From an uncultured Acidimicrobiales bacterium (GTDB taxonomy: Bacteria > Actinomycetota > Acidimicrobiia > Acidimicrobiales > CATQHL01), in contig CATQHL010000001.1 of NCBI GenBank assembly GCA_958295925.1, positions 1,375,753-1,439,752 on the forward strand: a DNA stretch of 64,000 bases, given 5' to 3'. Of the stretch, positions 16,665-25,227 are shown in pieces. A program made the translations under genes and the position numbers. How positions within the stretch are numbered: position 1 is the first letter of the stretch; each line of letters begins with the position of its first letter. The notes beneath the pieces are model-generated. The model made no database searches and was not told the origin of the DNA. It saw only the letters and a list, made by a program, of their open reading frames with translations.

Positions 16665-18131
16665 GTGAAGCGCGCTGCGAAGGCTGCCGGCGTCGGCTTG
16701 CCCTCCGCCTTGATCGCCGATCTGCGGGCGGCAACTTCGCCGGATCGCGTGCGAGTCGATCCACTCGAGCGGGCCATCTACGGGCGGGACGCCTCGCTTT
16801 GCGTGGGCGATGAGCCCGCAGTGGTCGTGTTCCCCGTCACTCCCGAGGAAGTCGCCGAGGTCGTGCGTGCCTGCAACCGTCATGGCCGCCCGTTCGTTGC
16901 GCGCGGCTCAGGAACCGGCCTTGCGGGAAACGCCGTTCCCCTTGGGGAGCCGGTCGTGATTGTCACCACGAAGTTGAACAAGGTGCTCTCCGTGGATGCC
17001 GGCGAGCGCGTCGCCTGGGTCCAGCCGGGTGTCTTAAACCTCGACTTGAGCCGTCATACCGCAGCCTTGGGTCTGCATTACGCCCCAGATCCCTCCAGCC
17101 AGCAAGTCTGCACCATCGGAGGAAACGTGGCTACCAACTCCGGCGGCCCTCATTGTCTTGCCTACGGGGTGACCAACGCGCATGTCCTGGCGCTGAAGGT
17201 GGTGCTGCCCGACGGCAGCCTTGCGCAGTTGGGCGGCCTAGACCCTGAGCCTGCCGGCTACGACCTGCGGGGCGTCTTTGTAGGCAGTGAAGGGATGCTG
17301 GGCATTGCAACGGAGATAGCCGTGCGTCTTATGCCTGACCCGCCGGAAGTGGCCACGTTGCTGTTGGACTTCATGGACGTCTCGGCGGGCGCATCGACGG
17401 TTTCCGACGTAATCGCCGGAGGGCTGGTGCCTGCGGCGATGGAGATGATGGACGCCAACGCAGTGAAGGTGGTGGAGGCTTTCGTGCATGCCGGCTACCC
17501 GACCGACGCTGCCGCAGTCCTGCTCGTGGAATGCGAGGGGCTGCCCGCCGGCGTGAAGGCCTCGGTGGATCTGATTACCGAGACGGGTCAGCGCAACGGC
17601 GCCCGCACAGTTCGCCTTGCCGCCGATGACGTCGAGCGGGACCTGCTCTGGAAGGGGCGCAAGGCGGCCTTTGGCGCGGTTGCGCGTCTGGCGCCCGACT
17701 ACTACCTGCATGACACCGTGGTGCCCCGTACACGGTTGGTGGAGGTTCTTGAGAAGGTGTATGAGATATCGGCCAGACACAACCTCACCGTGGTGAACGT
17801 GTTCCACGCAGGCGACGGAAATCTGCACCCCCTGCTGGCGTTTGACAGCCGCACAGAGGGCGTGATGGACAGCGTGCATGCCGCCGGGGAGGAGATCGTG
17901 CTGGCTTCGCTTGCTGCGGGGGGCGTATTAAGTGGGGAGCACGGGATCGGCATCGAAAAACGCGACCTTATGGGGCACTTGTTCAGCCAGGCCGACCTTG
18001 CAGCCCAGGATCGGCTACGAGCCTGCTTCGACCCGGACGGCCTGGCCAACCCTTCAAAGGTGCTGCCTTCCCCCTCCGGCTGCGGCGACCTTCGTCCACA
18101 GGTGAAAGTTCCAGCCGGGGCGTGGGTGTGA
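16665..18131 (+). CDS. glcD: Glycolate oxidase subunit GlcD (FAD-linked)
   Basis: A 488-residue FAD-binding oxidoreductase of the vanillyl-alcohol oxidase fold. The FAD-binding segment includes GRPFVARGSGTGLAGNAVP, and GGNVATNSGGPHCLAYG contacts the pyrophosphate. The C-terminal cap carries HAGDGNLHPLL and GGVLSGEHGIGIEK, the paired active-site histidine motifs of GlcD and D-lactate dehydrogenases. The GTG at 16665 is preferred because the family starts there; an upstream start at 16590 would add Pro/Arg-rich residues without homology. With GlcE and GlcF it oxidises glycolate to glyoxylate and passes electrons to the membrane. D-lactate is an alternative substrate. Confidence 0.88.
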   Translation: MKRAAKAAGVGLPSALIADLRAATSPDRVRVDPLERAIYGRDASLCVGDEPAVVVFPVTPEEVAEVVRACNRHGRPFVARGSGTGLAGNAVPLGEPVVIVTTKLNKVLSVDAGERVAWVQPGVLNLDLSRHTAALGLHYAPDPSSQQVCTIGGNVATNSGGPHCLAYGVTNAHVLALKVVLPDGSLAQLGGLDPEPAGYDLRGVFVGSEGMLGIATEIAVRLMPDPPEVATLLLDFMDVSAGASTVSDVIAGGLVPAAMEMMDANAVKVVEAFVHAGYPTDAAAVLLVECEGLPAGVKASVDLITETGQRNGARTVRLAADDVERDLLWKGRKAAFGAVARLAPDYYLHDTVVPRTRLVEVLEKVYEISARHNLTVVNVFHAGDGNLHPLLAFDSRTEGVMDSVHAAGEEIVLASLAAGGVLSGEHGIGIEKRDLMGHLFSQADLAAQDRLRACFDPDGLANPSKVLPSPSGCGDLRPQVKVPAGAWV

Positions 18132-18225
18132 GGAATTTCGCCGCTTCGCCCCCCTGGGCACGTTCGCCGTCGAGTGGCCCTCAACCGAAAGACGCCGGCC
18201 GGTCGATGTCCTCTGCGCCATAAGC

Positions 18226-19131
18226 GTGTTGCCGAGGGAATTTAGCCGGGACCTGCTCGGGCTGGCGGAGGAGGTCGGGACGGAAGATCCGGTCACCCCC
18301 CTGGGTGGTAGTACCCAGTGGGAGGTTGGCGGTCTGCCCGGGCCCGGCGCCAGGGAGGTGAGAGTCGCCTCTGGCATCCTTGAGTACGAACCGGCTGAGA
18401 TGACGGTGCGCTGTTTGGCCGGGACCACCCTCGCAGAGCTCGCGGATGGCGTGGGGGAAGCGGGTCAAATGGTTCCTCTAGACCTGCCGCAGCCGCAGAA
18501 GGCAACTGTTGGAGGGGTGCTGGCAGTCGGCCGTAGCGGAATCCGCCGGCTCCACTACGGCCCGATTAGAGATCACGTGCTCGGGGTGACATTCGTGGAT
18601 GCAGCAGGTGAGCTCATTCGCAGCGGGGGCCCGACGGTAAAGAATGTGAGCGGGTTCGACCTCTGTCGCCTGATGGTTGGCTCGCTTGGCACCTTAGGAG
18701 TTATCGGTGAGGTCATCCTGCGATGCATGCCGCTGCCCTCCCTCAGTGCCTGGTATTGCGGTTCGGCCGACCCTTTCGAGCTTCGCAGCCGCCTGTTCTC
18801 CCCGTCGTCCATCCTCTGGGACGGTTCGACAACGTGGCTGTGCCTCGAGGGGCATCCCGCCGACGTTGAAGCACAGGCCCGCCTGAGCGGACTTCGGCCC
18901 TGCGAAGGTCCGCCGCCCTTGCCCCAGGGTGGGCGCGCCTCGCTGCGCCCTTCTGATCTGAAGACGCTTACAGGCGAGTTTGTAGCTGAAGTGGGGGTGG
19001 GGGTGGTGCATCTTTCCGAGGCAGTTCCCCGACTCACCGATGAGCGCACCCTGGCGCTTCAAAAGCAGATCAAGCAGAGCTTTGATCCCGCGGGGCGTCT
19101 CAACCCAGGCAGGACGGCTTGGCTACCCTGA
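18226..19131 (+). CDS. glcE: Glycolate oxidase subunit GlcE (FAD-binding)
   Basis: A 301-residue partner of GlcD with its own FAD-binding domain. LEYEPAEMTVRCLAGTTLAEL, KATVGGVLAVGRSG and GGPTVKNVSGFDLCRLMVGS are the hallmark GlcE segments; the last corresponds to the flavin-contacting loop. The C-terminus ends in FDPAGRLNPGR, shared with GlcD-type caps. GTG at 18226 is the earliest start in the frame and has no strong ribosome binding site. It follows glcD by 94 bases and overlaps glcF by 13, giving the order glcD-glcE-glcF of a standard operon. The protein is slightly shorter than the enterobacterial one. Confidence 0.85.
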   Translation: MLPREFSRDLLGLAEEVGTEDPVTPLGGSTQWEVGGLPGPGAREVRVASGILEYEPAEMTVRCLAGTTLAELADGVGEAGQMVPLDLPQPQKATVGGVLAVGRSGIRRLHYGPIRDHVLGVTFVDAAGELIRSGGPTVKNVSGFDLCRLMVGSLGTLGVIGEVILRCMPLPSLSAWYCGSADPFELRSRLFSPSSILWDGSTTWLCLEGHPADVEAQARLSGLRPCEGPPPLPQGGRASLRPSDLKTLTGEFVAEVGVGVVHLSEAVPRLTDERTLALQKQIKQSFDPAGRLNPGRTAWLP

Positions 19132-20351
19132 GCGCATCGCGCGGGTCGACAGGGGGTGTGCCAGTCAGTGCCCAAGGGGGTCGACGTCTTGACCTGAACC
19201 TCGATGCAGACGAACTGGCCACCTGCGTGGCGTGCGGGCTCTGTCTGCCCCATTGCCCCACCTATCGCGTCAGCGGAGAGGAGGGGCAGTCGCCTCGCGG
19301 GCGCATCGCCCTCATGCGTGAGGTTGCGAAGGGCGCCGCAATTACCGACGAGTTTGTCGATCACATGGACTCCTGTATCCAGTGTCGCGGCTGTGAGACG
19401 GCCTGCCCGGCCGACGTGCCCTTCGGCAAGCTGATGGAGGAGACCCGTGAGGCGATGGTTTCAGGGGCGCGCTACCAGCCCCTCTGGAGGCGACTGGGCT
19501 ACAGGCTGCTGGGTGCGCCCCGCACCCTTCGGACGCTCAGCGCGCTGGCTGCACTGGCCCAGAGGCTGGGCTTGCTGCCCCGCCGTTTGAACCTCCCCCA
19601 CCTTCCCCTGCGTCGCGGGAAGGTGCCCCTGGGGTCGCCCACAGGCGGAGGGGAGGCGGTTTGGCTGTTCACCGGCTGCGTGATGGATGCCTGGATGCGA
19701 GACACCCATGTCTCCACGGCTCGGGTCATCGCGCTAGCGGGCGGGGAGGTGATGCTTCCTGGCCCACGGGCTGCCTGCTGTGGGGCGCTGGCGATCCACG
19801 CCGGTTTGCGCGGTGACGCAAAGCGGCTGGCGCTCCGGACAATGGACGCCATGCCCGGGCAAGCCCCTATTCTCGTCAACTCCGCTGGTTGCGGTGCGGC
19901 ACTCAAGGCTTACGGTGAGCTCATCGCAACGCCGTCTGCTGAGGCGTTCAGCAGACGGGTGAAAGACATTCATTCCTGGCTGGCGCCTCGAATGAGCCTG
20001 CTCCCGGCTACCGTCGCCGCCGAACCCGAGGTCGTGGCGGTTCAAGACCCTTGCCATCTCCGTCACGTGCAGCGGGCTCACTTGCCGGTGCGGGAGGTGC
20101 TGTCGCAGTTCGCAGTGGTTGTGGAACTCGACGACGAGGGGCTCTGCTGCGGGGCGGGGGGCGCCTACAGCCTGCTCCGCCCGGCGGAAGCCGCTGCTGT
20201 GAGGGAACGCAAGCTTGCAGCCATCCGGCGCAGCGGGGCGGCGAAAGTGGTGTCCGCCAATCCGGGCTGCGCGCTACACCTCGCCGCCGCAGGAGTAAAC
20301 GTCACGCACCCTCTAGATCTGCTGGCCAAACGCTTGGAGGAGACGCCCTGA
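19119..20351 (+). CDS. glcF: Glycolate oxidase iron-sulfur subunit GlcF
   Basis: A 410-residue subunit with two [4Fe-4S] ferredoxin motifs: C36, C39, C42 and C46, then C86, C89, C92 and C96 (CIQCRGCETACP). Two CCG domains follow, with RAACCGAL in the first and EGLCCGAGG in the second; these bind a further cluster and relay electrons to quinones. The TTG at 19119 overlaps the end of glcE and is preceded by AGGA; a GTG at 19158 is a weaker alternative. The three glc proteins form one membrane-associated complex. Confidence 0.9.
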   Translation: MATLSASRGSTGGVPVSAQGGRRLDLNLDADELATCVACGLCLPHCPTYRVSGEEGQSPRGRIALMREVAKGAAITDEFVDHMDSCIQCRGCETACPADVPFGKLMEETREAMVSGARYQPLWRRLGYRLLGAPRTLRTLSALAALAQRLGLLPRRLNLPHLPLRRGKVPLGSPTGGGEAVWLFTGCVMDAWMRDTHVSTARVIALAGGEVMLPGPRAACCGALAIHAGLRGDAKRLALRTMDAMPGQAPILVNSAGCGAALKAYGELIATPSAEAFSRRVKDIHSWLAPRMSLLPATVAAEPEVVAVQDPCHLRHVQRAHLPVREVLSQFAVVVELDDEGLCCGAGGAYSLLRPAEAAAVRERKLAAIRRSGAAKVVSANPGCALHLAAAGVNVTHPLDLLAKRLEETP

Positions 20352-20414
20352 CAACTGCCTATGCAGGAGACCTGGTATCGCCCCTGAGCCTTTCCCGACC
20401 TGTTACTGAGCCAG

Positions 20415-20489
20415 CGCGCTCGGAGGGACTCGAACCCCCAACCTTCTGATCCGTAGTCAGATGCTCTATCCAAATTGAGCTACGAGCGC
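20415..20489 (-). tRNA. tRNA-Arg(ACG)
   Basis: A 75-nt tRNA on the minus strand. Acceptor GCGCTCG/CGAGCGC, anticodon stem TCTGA/TCAGA around loop CTACGGA (ACG), T loop GGTTCGAGTCC. It is the expected substrate of TadA encoded at 6670-7137. Confidence 0.95.
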
Positions 20490-20568
20490 TCTCTCGTTGG
20501 GCTTGTATACATTATGGCCGCGCCTCGGCGCATTTGCGCCCGCGTATTTGGCGCATCCGCCAATTACG

Positions 20569-20653
20569 CGGAGGGAGGGGGATTCGAACCCCCGGGGCCT
20601 TGCAACCCAACGGTTTTCAAGACCGTCGCAATCGTCCGCTCTGCCATCCCTCC
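20569..20653 (-). tRNA. tRNA-Ser(TGA)
   Basis: An 85-nt class II tRNA on the minus strand. Acceptor GGAGGGA, anticodon stem-loop ACGGTCTTGAAAACCGT (anticodon TGA), a long variable arm and T loop GGTTCGAATCC. Confidence 0.95.
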
Positions 20654-20730
20654 CTCGATAAAGCCTACAGGGCGAGGGCAAGTGGCTGGCTGCGCGAAGA
20701 GCGGGCGGCCTCCGACGGCGCAGGGGCATC

Positions 20731-21675
20731 TCAGTTCTTGAGATGCCCCCTGAGTCCCTCCATCCAATTCTTTGCCTTGCGCCAGCCCTCGTCGGCGTCG
20801 CGCCGCTTCTGTGCCACCTCGGCGCCAGCCGCAGGGTAAGACCCCAGGAATTTCACCTCAGCGTGCTTGGCTTGAATGTTTACCAGGCAGTCGGCCACCA
20901 ACTCGTCGCTCACATGCCCCTCGAGGTCGATGATGAAGCAGTAGTTGCCAAGCGATTGTTTTGTAGGCCTGCTCTCCAGTTTTGTGAGGTTGATGGAGCG
21001 TGCGGCGAACTCCTGGAGGATGCTCAGCAGCGAGCCCGGGCGGTCGTCTCGCTGGAAGGTGACAATCGAAGACTTGTCGTGACCCGTGGCCGGGGGGATC
21101 CCGGCAGACGCCAAGGTTACGAAACGTGTCTCGTTTTCCTGCCGGTGCCCAATGTCTGACGCCAGAATCTCCAATCCGTACGCTTCCGCAGCCCGTGCAG
21201 ATGCGATGGCTGCAGCTTGTCGGTCCTCGAGTTCTGCCACCATTCGGGCGGCATCCGCAGTTGACTCGCAGACGCCGGTGGGTGCCTCGGGAAGCCTCTT
21301 GTGCAGGAACTCGGTGCATTGCGCCAGGGCGTGGGGGAACGACCAGATCTTTTGTATCGAGGCCATCTCAGCTCCCGGAGGTGCCAAAAGATGAAGCTGG
21401 ATCGGCATGATGGTCTCATGCTGAATCAACAGGTCGCACGTGAAGGCCAGGGCGTCGAGGGTCATGTTCACGGTGCCTTCAATAGAGTTCTCAAGGGCAG
21501 CGAATCCAAGCTCGGCCTCACCGGAAACCACTGCGGCAAGAACATCCCAGGTTGTCGGTTTCCACACGCGCTCGACATCAGCCAGGAAGGGCTCATCCAG
21601 CAGGGCCTGTTCGCTGAACGTGCCAGGCGGCCCCAGGAAAGAAACCTTGTTCCCAGGGGGTTCAGGGGAATCCAT
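20731..21675 (-). CDS. pheA: Prephenate dehydratase
   Basis: A 314-residue monofunctional enzyme that converts prephenate to phenylpyruvate in phenylalanine synthesis. The catalytic domain opens with VSFLGPPGTFSEQALL and contains GFAALENSIEGTVNMTLDAL and the NETRFVTL motif whose Thr-Arg-Phe is essential in the family. A C-terminal ACT domain (SIVTFQRDDRPGSLLSILQEF and ESRPTKQSLGNYCFIIDLEG) binds phenylalanine for feedback control. No chorismate mutase domain is present, which is normal for actinobacteria. It diverges from the metallo-hydrolase gene with only 19 bases between start codons. Confidence 0.93.
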   Translation of the reverse strand: MDSPEPPGNKVSFLGPPGTFSEQALLDEPFLADVERVWKPTTWDVLAAVVSGEAELGFAALENSIEGTVNMTLDALAFTCDLLIQHETIMPIQLHLLAPPGAEMASIQKIWSFPHALAQCTEFLHKRLPEAPTGVCESTADAARMVAELEDRQAAAIASARAAEAYGLEILASDIGHRQENETRFVTLASAGIPPATGHDKSSIVTFQRDDRPGSLLSILQEFAARSINLTKLESRPTKQSLGNYCFIIDLEGHVSDELVADCLVNIQAKHAEVKFLGSYPAAGAEVAQKRRDADEGWRKAKNWMEGLRGHLKN

Positions 21676-21694
21676 ACATCCCAGGATAACGACA

Positions 21695-22519
21695 ATGGGT
21701 GAGGTGCCTGAAAAGGGAATACCGGGGGAAGCACCCTCACTCGGGGGAGCATCGGGACCAGTTCGACCTGCTGAGCATGCGCCTCCACAGGCCAGCGGCG
21801 GCGCCGAGCCGCAACTCTATTTTCGCCAACTGCTGTCAGGGCGTGATTTTGGCTTGGGCGACGATGCTGTTGCCGGACAGATGCGCAACTTCGTCTATCT
21901 CGTGGGCGATCAGGCTACGGGCGAGGCCATGGTGGTTGATCCTGCCTACGATCCTCCGGCCCTCGTCGAGGTCGCAGAGGAAGACGGTATGCGAATTGTC
22001 GGGGTCCTGGTAACCCACCATCATCCCGACCACGTGGGAGGCGACTTGTTCGGCTACTGCATCAGAGGGGTCGCTGAACTGTTGGAGATCGTCTCGGTGC
22101 CGGTGCATTGTCAGATCACCGAGGCCGATTTCGTGCGCCATGTGGCAGGCGTGGGAAAAAGCGACCTGATCACGCACTCCGGTTCAGGCGAGGTTGCGGT
22201 GGGGGCGTTTTCGATTGAGATGATTCACACTCCGGGCCACACGCCCGGCAGCCAGTGCTTCTTGGTGCAGAATCGCCTGCTGGCAGGCGACACGCTGTTC
22301 CTGGAGGGCTGTGGGCGTACTGATTTCCCGGGGGGCGACGCGGGGGAGATGTACTTGAGTCTCACGCAGCGCCTGGCCAAGGTGCCTGACTCTGCCGATC
22401 TGTTCCCTGGGCACGACTATTCGAACCGGCCGTCGGCAAGCCTGGGGGAGACGCGCAGGCTCAACTACGTGTTTTCACCTCGAACTGCAATGGAATGGAT
22501 GTCGCTCTTCGGGCGTTGA
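21695..22519 (+). CDS. MBL-fold metallo-hydrolase (glyoxalase II / persulfide dioxygenase-like)
   Basis: A 274-residue metallo-beta-lactamase-fold protein. The metal-binding motif THHHPDHVGGD, then HTPGHTPGSQCF, LLAGDTLFLEGCGRTDFPGG and FPGHDY supply the usual two-metal ligands. GCGRTDFPGGD resembles the loop of persulfide dioxygenase and glyoxalase II-like proteins. About 45 N-terminal residues rich in Pro/Gly/Ala precede the domain. The ATG at 21695 is preceded by AGGA; longer upstream frames are antisense to pheA. Whether it acts on S-lactoylglutathione-like thioesters, persulfides or another substrate cannot be decided from sequence. Confidence 0.8.
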   Translation: MGEVPEKGIPGEAPSLGGASGPVRPAEHAPPQASGGAEPQLYFRQLLSGRDFGLGDDAVAGQMRNFVYLVGDQATGEAMVVDPAYDPPALVEVAEEDGMRIVGVLVTHHHPDHVGGDLFGYCIRGVAELLEIVSVPVHCQITEADFVRHVAGVGKSDLITHSGSGEVAVGAFSIEMIHTPGHTPGSQCFLVQNRLLAGDTLFLEGCGRTDFPGGDAGEMYLSLTQRLAKVPDSADLFPGHDYSNRPSASLGETRRLNYVFSPRTAMEWMSLFGR

Positions 22520-22587
22520 ACCAGGCATGCCGACTTCATAATCCGCTGCTGCGTGGGGCTGTGGCAGTAAAATTCACTGCGGGGATT

Positions 22588-22635
22588 GCAGCGGAAAGAT
22601 ATATTGCAGCGGAAAGATATGCAGCGGAACATTAT
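22588..22635. repeat. Short tandem repeat, three units
   Basis: GCAGCGGAAAGATAT occurs exactly at 22588-22602 and 22606-22620, and a third degenerate copy, GCAGCGGAACATTAT, follows at 22621-22635. A second small direct repeat, CAGCGTGGAGGC, lies just before the next gene. The block occupies the leader region upstream of the first L,D-transpeptidase gene. Confidence 0.75.
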
Positions 22636-22716
22636 TGACGCAGTAATCAGGCGAACCCTCGGCAGCGAAAGCCAGCGTGGAGGCAAGTTTTTCAGGTCAG
22701 CGTGGAGGCCGTTTTT

Positions 22717-23829
22717 ATGAAGCTAAAAGAACAATCCGAGTTCGTTGCGATCAGGCATGCCCGTGGGGCTCGGGTGTCCAGGATGGTGCTGTGCGGGTTG
22801 GTGATGCTTGTTGTCGCTGCATTATTCGCAGCAGGCTGTTCCAGCGAATCCGGGCCAAGCTTGACCTCCGATCGGCCGTCCGACGCCCCTGTGGTCGAGC
22901 CCACAACTCCGCCACCGACGGAATCGGTCAGCCCGCCGCCCACAGCTGCTGCCAGCCAGGCTCCTGCTCCGCAGCCTGATGCCGCGAGCCAGGACGATGC
23001 GGTTGCCGTGGGGGATGTTGAATTGCCCCCTCCAATTGAAGAAGCCCCCGACACTGTTCCTCCAACCGTGCACACCCCCACACCGGCCGAATTCGATGAC
23101 CCGTCCATTTCGGAGTTGCCTGAGGGAGTGGAGCCGGAGAGGCTGCCCCCTATTCAGGCGTTGCCCGCACCAACGTGGCAGCCATCGAGGATTCTCGTCG
23201 CCAAGCCGACCGTGAGGGAGATCGTACCCGTCTATGACTCTCCAAACGGAAATCGCCTTTCGTTCAAGGATGGCGATTTGTGGAGTTATACGTATCGAGG
23301 CGGCAGCCAAGTGCTCAGGGTGATTCAGGGGAATCCAGGCGACGAGTGGATCCAGGCTGAACTGCCCATGCGTCCCTGGGAAAATAATGTTCGGCCTAAC
23401 GGCGTAAGCGGCTGGGTGCGCGCGGAAAGCTTCGATTGGCACACCGTCAATCATCAAATACAGATTGACCTCTCCGACGCCAACGGAAACCCGAGGGTGG
23501 ATTTCTGGAACGGTGACACCTGGGTCGCCGGCACCTATGCCATCATCGGCAAGGATTCGACCCACACGCCCCTGATGGACTCATTCCTCGTCGAAAAATA
23601 TCCTAGCGACAACGAGGTGCTGGGGACATACGTGTTGATGCTCTCGGGCTTCAGCACCGTGCACGAGACGTTCAGCGGCGGTCTTCCCCGGATTGCCTTG
23701 CACGGCACTCACATCCCTGAACGTGTGGGCGAGAAGCTTTCAAACGGATGCATTCGCATTCCCAACAACATCATCGAGTTGATTAATTCTCAGGCACCGC
23801 TGGGCACGAGGGTGAACATCGTCGCCTGA
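22717..23829 (+). CDS. L,D-transpeptidase lipoprotein, copy 1
   Basis: A 370-residue secreted lipoprotein. A basic N-terminus and hydrophobic segment end in lipobox FAAGC; a Pro/Thr/Ala-rich linker of roughly 100 residues spans the envelope; an SH3-like segment (ILVAKPTVREIVPVY) precedes the YkuD catalytic domain. The active site is LHGTHIP and SNGCIRIPNN, with the nucleophile at about C345. The family makes 3-3 peptidoglycan cross-links or anchors proteins to the wall. The ATG at 22717 is preceded by GGAGG; GTG at 22702 is possible. The gene is a tandem paralogue of the next one, strongly similar over the C-terminal half. Confidence 0.88.
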   Translation: MKLKEQSEFVAIRHARGARVSRMVLCGLVMLVVAALFAAGCSSESGPSLTSDRPSDAPVVEPTTPPPTESVSPPPTAAASQAPAPQPDAASQDDAVAVGDVELPPPIEEAPDTVPPTVHTPTPAEFDDPSISELPEGVEPERLPPIQALPAPTWQPSRILVAKPTVREIVPVYDSPNGNRLSFKDGDLWSYTYRGGSQVLRVIQGNPGDEWIQAELPMRPWENNVRPNGVSGWVRAESFDWHTVNHQIQIDLSDANGNPRVDFWNGDTWVAGTYAIIGKDSTHTPLMDSFLVEKYPSDNEVLGTYVLMLSGFSTVHETFSGGLPRIALHGTHIPERVGEKLSNGCIRIPNNIIELINSQAPLGTRVNIVA

Positions 23830-23865
23830 GCGACAAGCGTGCGGGATTCCCAGTTTGTTTGGGTA

Positions 23866-23894
23866 TTGATAGCGGTTGGACAGTTGTGTAGAAT
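23866..23894 (+). promoter_or_regulatory. Sigma70-type promoter of second L,D-transpeptidase gene
   Basis: TTGATA at 23866-23871 and TAGAAT at 23889-23894 are separated by exactly 17 bases. The predicted start near 23901 leaves a leader of about 68 bases before the ATG at 23969. The second copy can therefore be expressed independently of the first. Confidence 0.55.
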
Positions 23895-23968
23895 TTGCTG
23901 TACTCGACAGTCGATTTCGATTGTGACGGGGAGTTTGGCGGGCGGCCAAAAATACAGTTGAGGACAAA

Positions 23969-25177
23969 ATGAGCAAACTAATTTCTGCGTGTGCCGTCTT
24001 GCGTCGGTCCGCTTTTCGTGGACTGGTATTGGTTGGGGCCGTGGCTCTGGTCGCGGTCAGTTGCTCTGGGGGAGCCGAACCGAGGTTGCTGGTGAACCCC
24101 GTTACAACAACCACATCTGAATCACCGCCCACCACGGACGCTGATTCAGGGCGTTCGACGCCTCCTCCGTTGGAGGCTCAGCCCGCCGCCGCGCCCCCGC
24201 CCGTTACCCCGCCGCCTTCAGTCGATGAGGGGACTGTCACGACCCCCCAGGTCACTGTCGATCAGGAGCCCTCGCCGACGCCGAGCACGGAGGTGCAGAC
24301 CGTCTCTTCCGTGCCAGAGCCGAGCCCGCCGCCGCCTGTGACTTTTGCGCCAACCCCCTCCGCCGCCTCCGAGACGACGTCAACCACGACCGCGCGGCCC
24401 GCAAGGGCTGCGTCGAGCACACCCACGACCGTTTCTCCCGCAACGACATCCACTACGCAACCCCCGCCACCGCCTCCACCTCCGCGGCGGCTTCCGCAGA
24501 TCGAGCCTATTCCCGCCCCGGCGTGGCAACCGACGACGATTCTCGTCGCCAAGCCGACTGTGCGGGACGTGGTTCCGGTTTTTGACGCACCTGGCGGTAC
24601 GCGGCTCGAATTCAAAGACGGGGATTTCTGGAGCTACACCTACAGGGAGAACCCGATTGTGGTCCGCGTGTTGCAGGGCAGCCCGGGAGACGAATGGGTC
24701 TATGTCGACTTGCCCATGCGTCCTTGGGACAACCTAAAGAGGCCCAATGGCGTTCGAGGCTGGATCAGACCGGACAATTTCAACTGGCAGACCGTGAACC
24801 ATCACGTTCAGATTGACCTCTCCGACGCCAACGGGAACCCCCGGGTTGACTTCTGGAACGGCGACACCTGGATCACGGGCACCTATGCCATCATCGGCAA
24901 GCCTTCTACCTTCACGCCTGTAATGGACGCGTTCCTCTTAGAGAAGTTTCCCGGGTACAACGAGGTGGTGGGTACGCACATTCTGATGCTCTCTGGCTTC
25001 AGCACCGTTTATGAAACATTCGGCGGCGGCCTGCCCAGAATCGCCATGCACGGCACCCACATCCCTGGGAGGGTGGGAGAGAAGCTGTCGAACGGGTGCA
25101 TCAGAATTCCCAACAACATCATTGAGCTCATCGAAACCCAGGCCCCCCTGGGCACGCGGGTAAACATCATCGCCTAG
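23969..25177 (+). CDS. L,D-transpeptidase lipoprotein, copy 2
   Basis: A 402-residue secreted lipoprotein with lipobox LVAVSC, then a linker of about 140 residues dominated by Pro, Thr, Ser and Ala, including a run of nine prolines. The remainder follows copy 1 closely: ILVAKPTVRDVVPVFDAPGG, QIDLSDANGNPRVDFWNGDT, MHGTHIPGRVGEK and SNGCIRIPNN with the nucleophile near C377. The very different linkers and near-identical catalytic domains suggest duplication followed by selection on reach across the envelope rather than on catalysis (inference). It converges with the aminotransferase gene across a shared hairpin. Confidence 0.88.
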   Translation: MSKLISACAVLRRSAFRGLVLVGAVALVAVSCSGGAEPRLLVNPVTTTTSESPPTTDADSGRSTPPPLEAQPAAAPPPVTPPPSVDEGTVTTPQVTVDQEPSPTPSTEVQTVSSVPEPSPPPPVTFAPTPSAASETTSTTTARPARAASSTPTTVSPATTSTTQPPPPPPPPRRLPQIEPIPAPAWQPTTILVAKPTVRDVVPVFDAPGGTRLEFKDGDFWSYTYRENPIVVRVLQGSPGDEWVYVDLPMRPWDNLKRPNGVRGWIRPDNFNWQTVNHHVQIDLSDANGNPRVDFWNGDTWITGTYAIIGKPSTFTPVMDAFLLEKFPGYNEVVGTHILMLSGFSTVYETFGGGLPRIAMHGTHIPGRVGEKLSNGCIRIPNNIIELIETQAPLGTRVNIIA

Positions 25178-25187
25178 CGAGCGTCGC

Positions 25188-25227
25188 CGCTTCGGGGAAC
25201 CCCGGCCCGGCGGGATTCCCCGAAGCG
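25188..25227. terminator. Bidirectional hairpin between convergent genes
   Basis: CGCTTCGGGGAA at 25188-25199 is the exact reverse complement of TTCCCCGAAGCG at 25216-25227. The 16-base interior is itself GC-rich and can pair partly. It fills the 50-base gap between two convergent genes. There is no T-run on either side. Confidence 0.6.
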
